Shown here in pieces: positions 63,824 to 64,000 of a stretch of 64,000 nucleotides of DNA. The notes under the pieces were generated by a model. The model was not told the DNA's origin. It searched no databases and was given only the letters and a program-made list of their open reading frames with translations. Source of the stretch: Polynucleobacter sp. Adler-ghost. Lineage in GTDB: Bacteria; Pseudomonadota; Gammaproteobacteria; Burkholderiales; Burkholderiaceae. The number at the start of each line of letters is the position of its first letter. The first letter of the stretch is position 1. The stretch lies in contig NZ_CP061320.1 of NCBI RefSeq assembly GCF_018688495.1, positions 220,586-284,585 on the forward strand, written 5' to 3'. A program made the position numbers and the translations under genes.

Positions 63824-64000
63824 CTAATGATGGCATATATAAAATTTACACATCCAAGGGTGGGGCTGGATTAAACAAGTTAAATATATAGTTAGCGCCC
63901 CTGGCGTTATCAGAGTTAAGAAGTTATTGATTGCTAAATCAGGCTCGGAAAAATTTTTTATCATGCCAAACATAGTTGCAACATTAAATTTACTTTGGGG
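63824..64000 (-). pseudogene. Methyltransferase-like fragment at the right edge, probably decayed
   Basis: A minus-strand frame enters from the right edge and ends in TAG at 63824-63826 after 58 codons. It contains FNVATMFGMIKNFSEPDLAI and LTLITPGALTIYLTCLIQPH, which resemble the motif-IV to motif-V region of class I methyltransferases (hydrophobic strand ... 'PG.L.IY'). The frame stops soon after, where further helices are expected, and other short coding-like stretches follow in different frames to 63660. This looks like a truncated or frameshifted gene. Its 5' half is outside the window, so it could also simply be a short C terminus. Confidence 0.45.

Overview
The window looks like a chromosomal segment of a freshwater betaproteobacterium of the family Burkholderiaceae, most like Polynucleobacter. 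This is inferred from gene order and protein style, not from a database search. Supporting orders are lptE-holA-proA, yqgE-ruvX-pyrR-pyrB, glyA-nrdR, tolQRAB-pal-cpoB-queC, and exbBD-lpxK-trm112-kdsB-adk. Coding density is high and spacers are short. No rRNA, tRNA, CRISPR array, insertion sequence or prophage gene was recognised.

Layout. 1-11 kb is housekeeping: LptE end, DNA polymerase III delta, proline synthesis, a HemJ-like protein, an RlmL-type methyltransferase, rubredoxin, HemL, ApaH, photolyase, and the yqgE-ruvX-pyrR-pyrB operon. 12-18.5 kb is a surface-polysaccharide block: three glycosyltransferase-type proteins, an acyltransferase with an SGNH domain, and a family-10 fucosyltransferase. 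19-22.8 kb is a dTDP-rhamnose cluster (rfbB, rfbD, a broken rfbA, rfbC) followed by heptosyltransferase waaC. 22.8-28 kb holds a TolC-type channel, uppP, a UDP-xylose synthase, trmB and nusB. 28-33.7 kb holds riboflavin genes (ribH, ribB with a dead GTP cyclohydrolase II domain, ribD, ribE) interrupted by four minor-pilin genes. 33.7-39 kb is queC and the Tol-Pal system. 39-52.5 kb is again housekeeping: glyA, nrdR, an orphan GDP-mannose dehydratase-like gene, adk, kdsB, lpxK, exbBD, xseA, murB, yajQ, xerD, plsY, folE, and a HiPIP gene. 52.5-64 kb is a second, visibly AT-rich surface-glycan region. It has a membrane-anchored sugar-dehydrogenase-like protein, an FkbM methyltransferase, a glycosyltransferase, manC-gmd-fcl for GDP-L-fucose, a Wzy/WaaL-type membrane protein, two methyltransferases, and a methyltransferase-like fragment at the right edge.

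How the genes fit together. manC-gmd-fcl would make GDP-L-fucose, which the family-10 fucosyltransferase about 40 kb away could use. kdsB, lpxK, waaC and lptE serve lipopolysaccharide. uppP recycles the undecaprenyl carrier. The dTDP-rhamnose cluster lacks an intact rfbA here, so it needs a second copy elsewhere or is inactive.

No obviously new multi-gene system was found. The most unusual points are: the out-of-frame internal deletion in rfbA; a PilW-like pilin whose initiator Met sits exactly at the mature +1 position with no leader possible; the orphan GDP-mannose dehydratase paralogue; a clean Fur-box-like dyad upstream of the HiPIP gene; and the decaying right edge of the glycan region.
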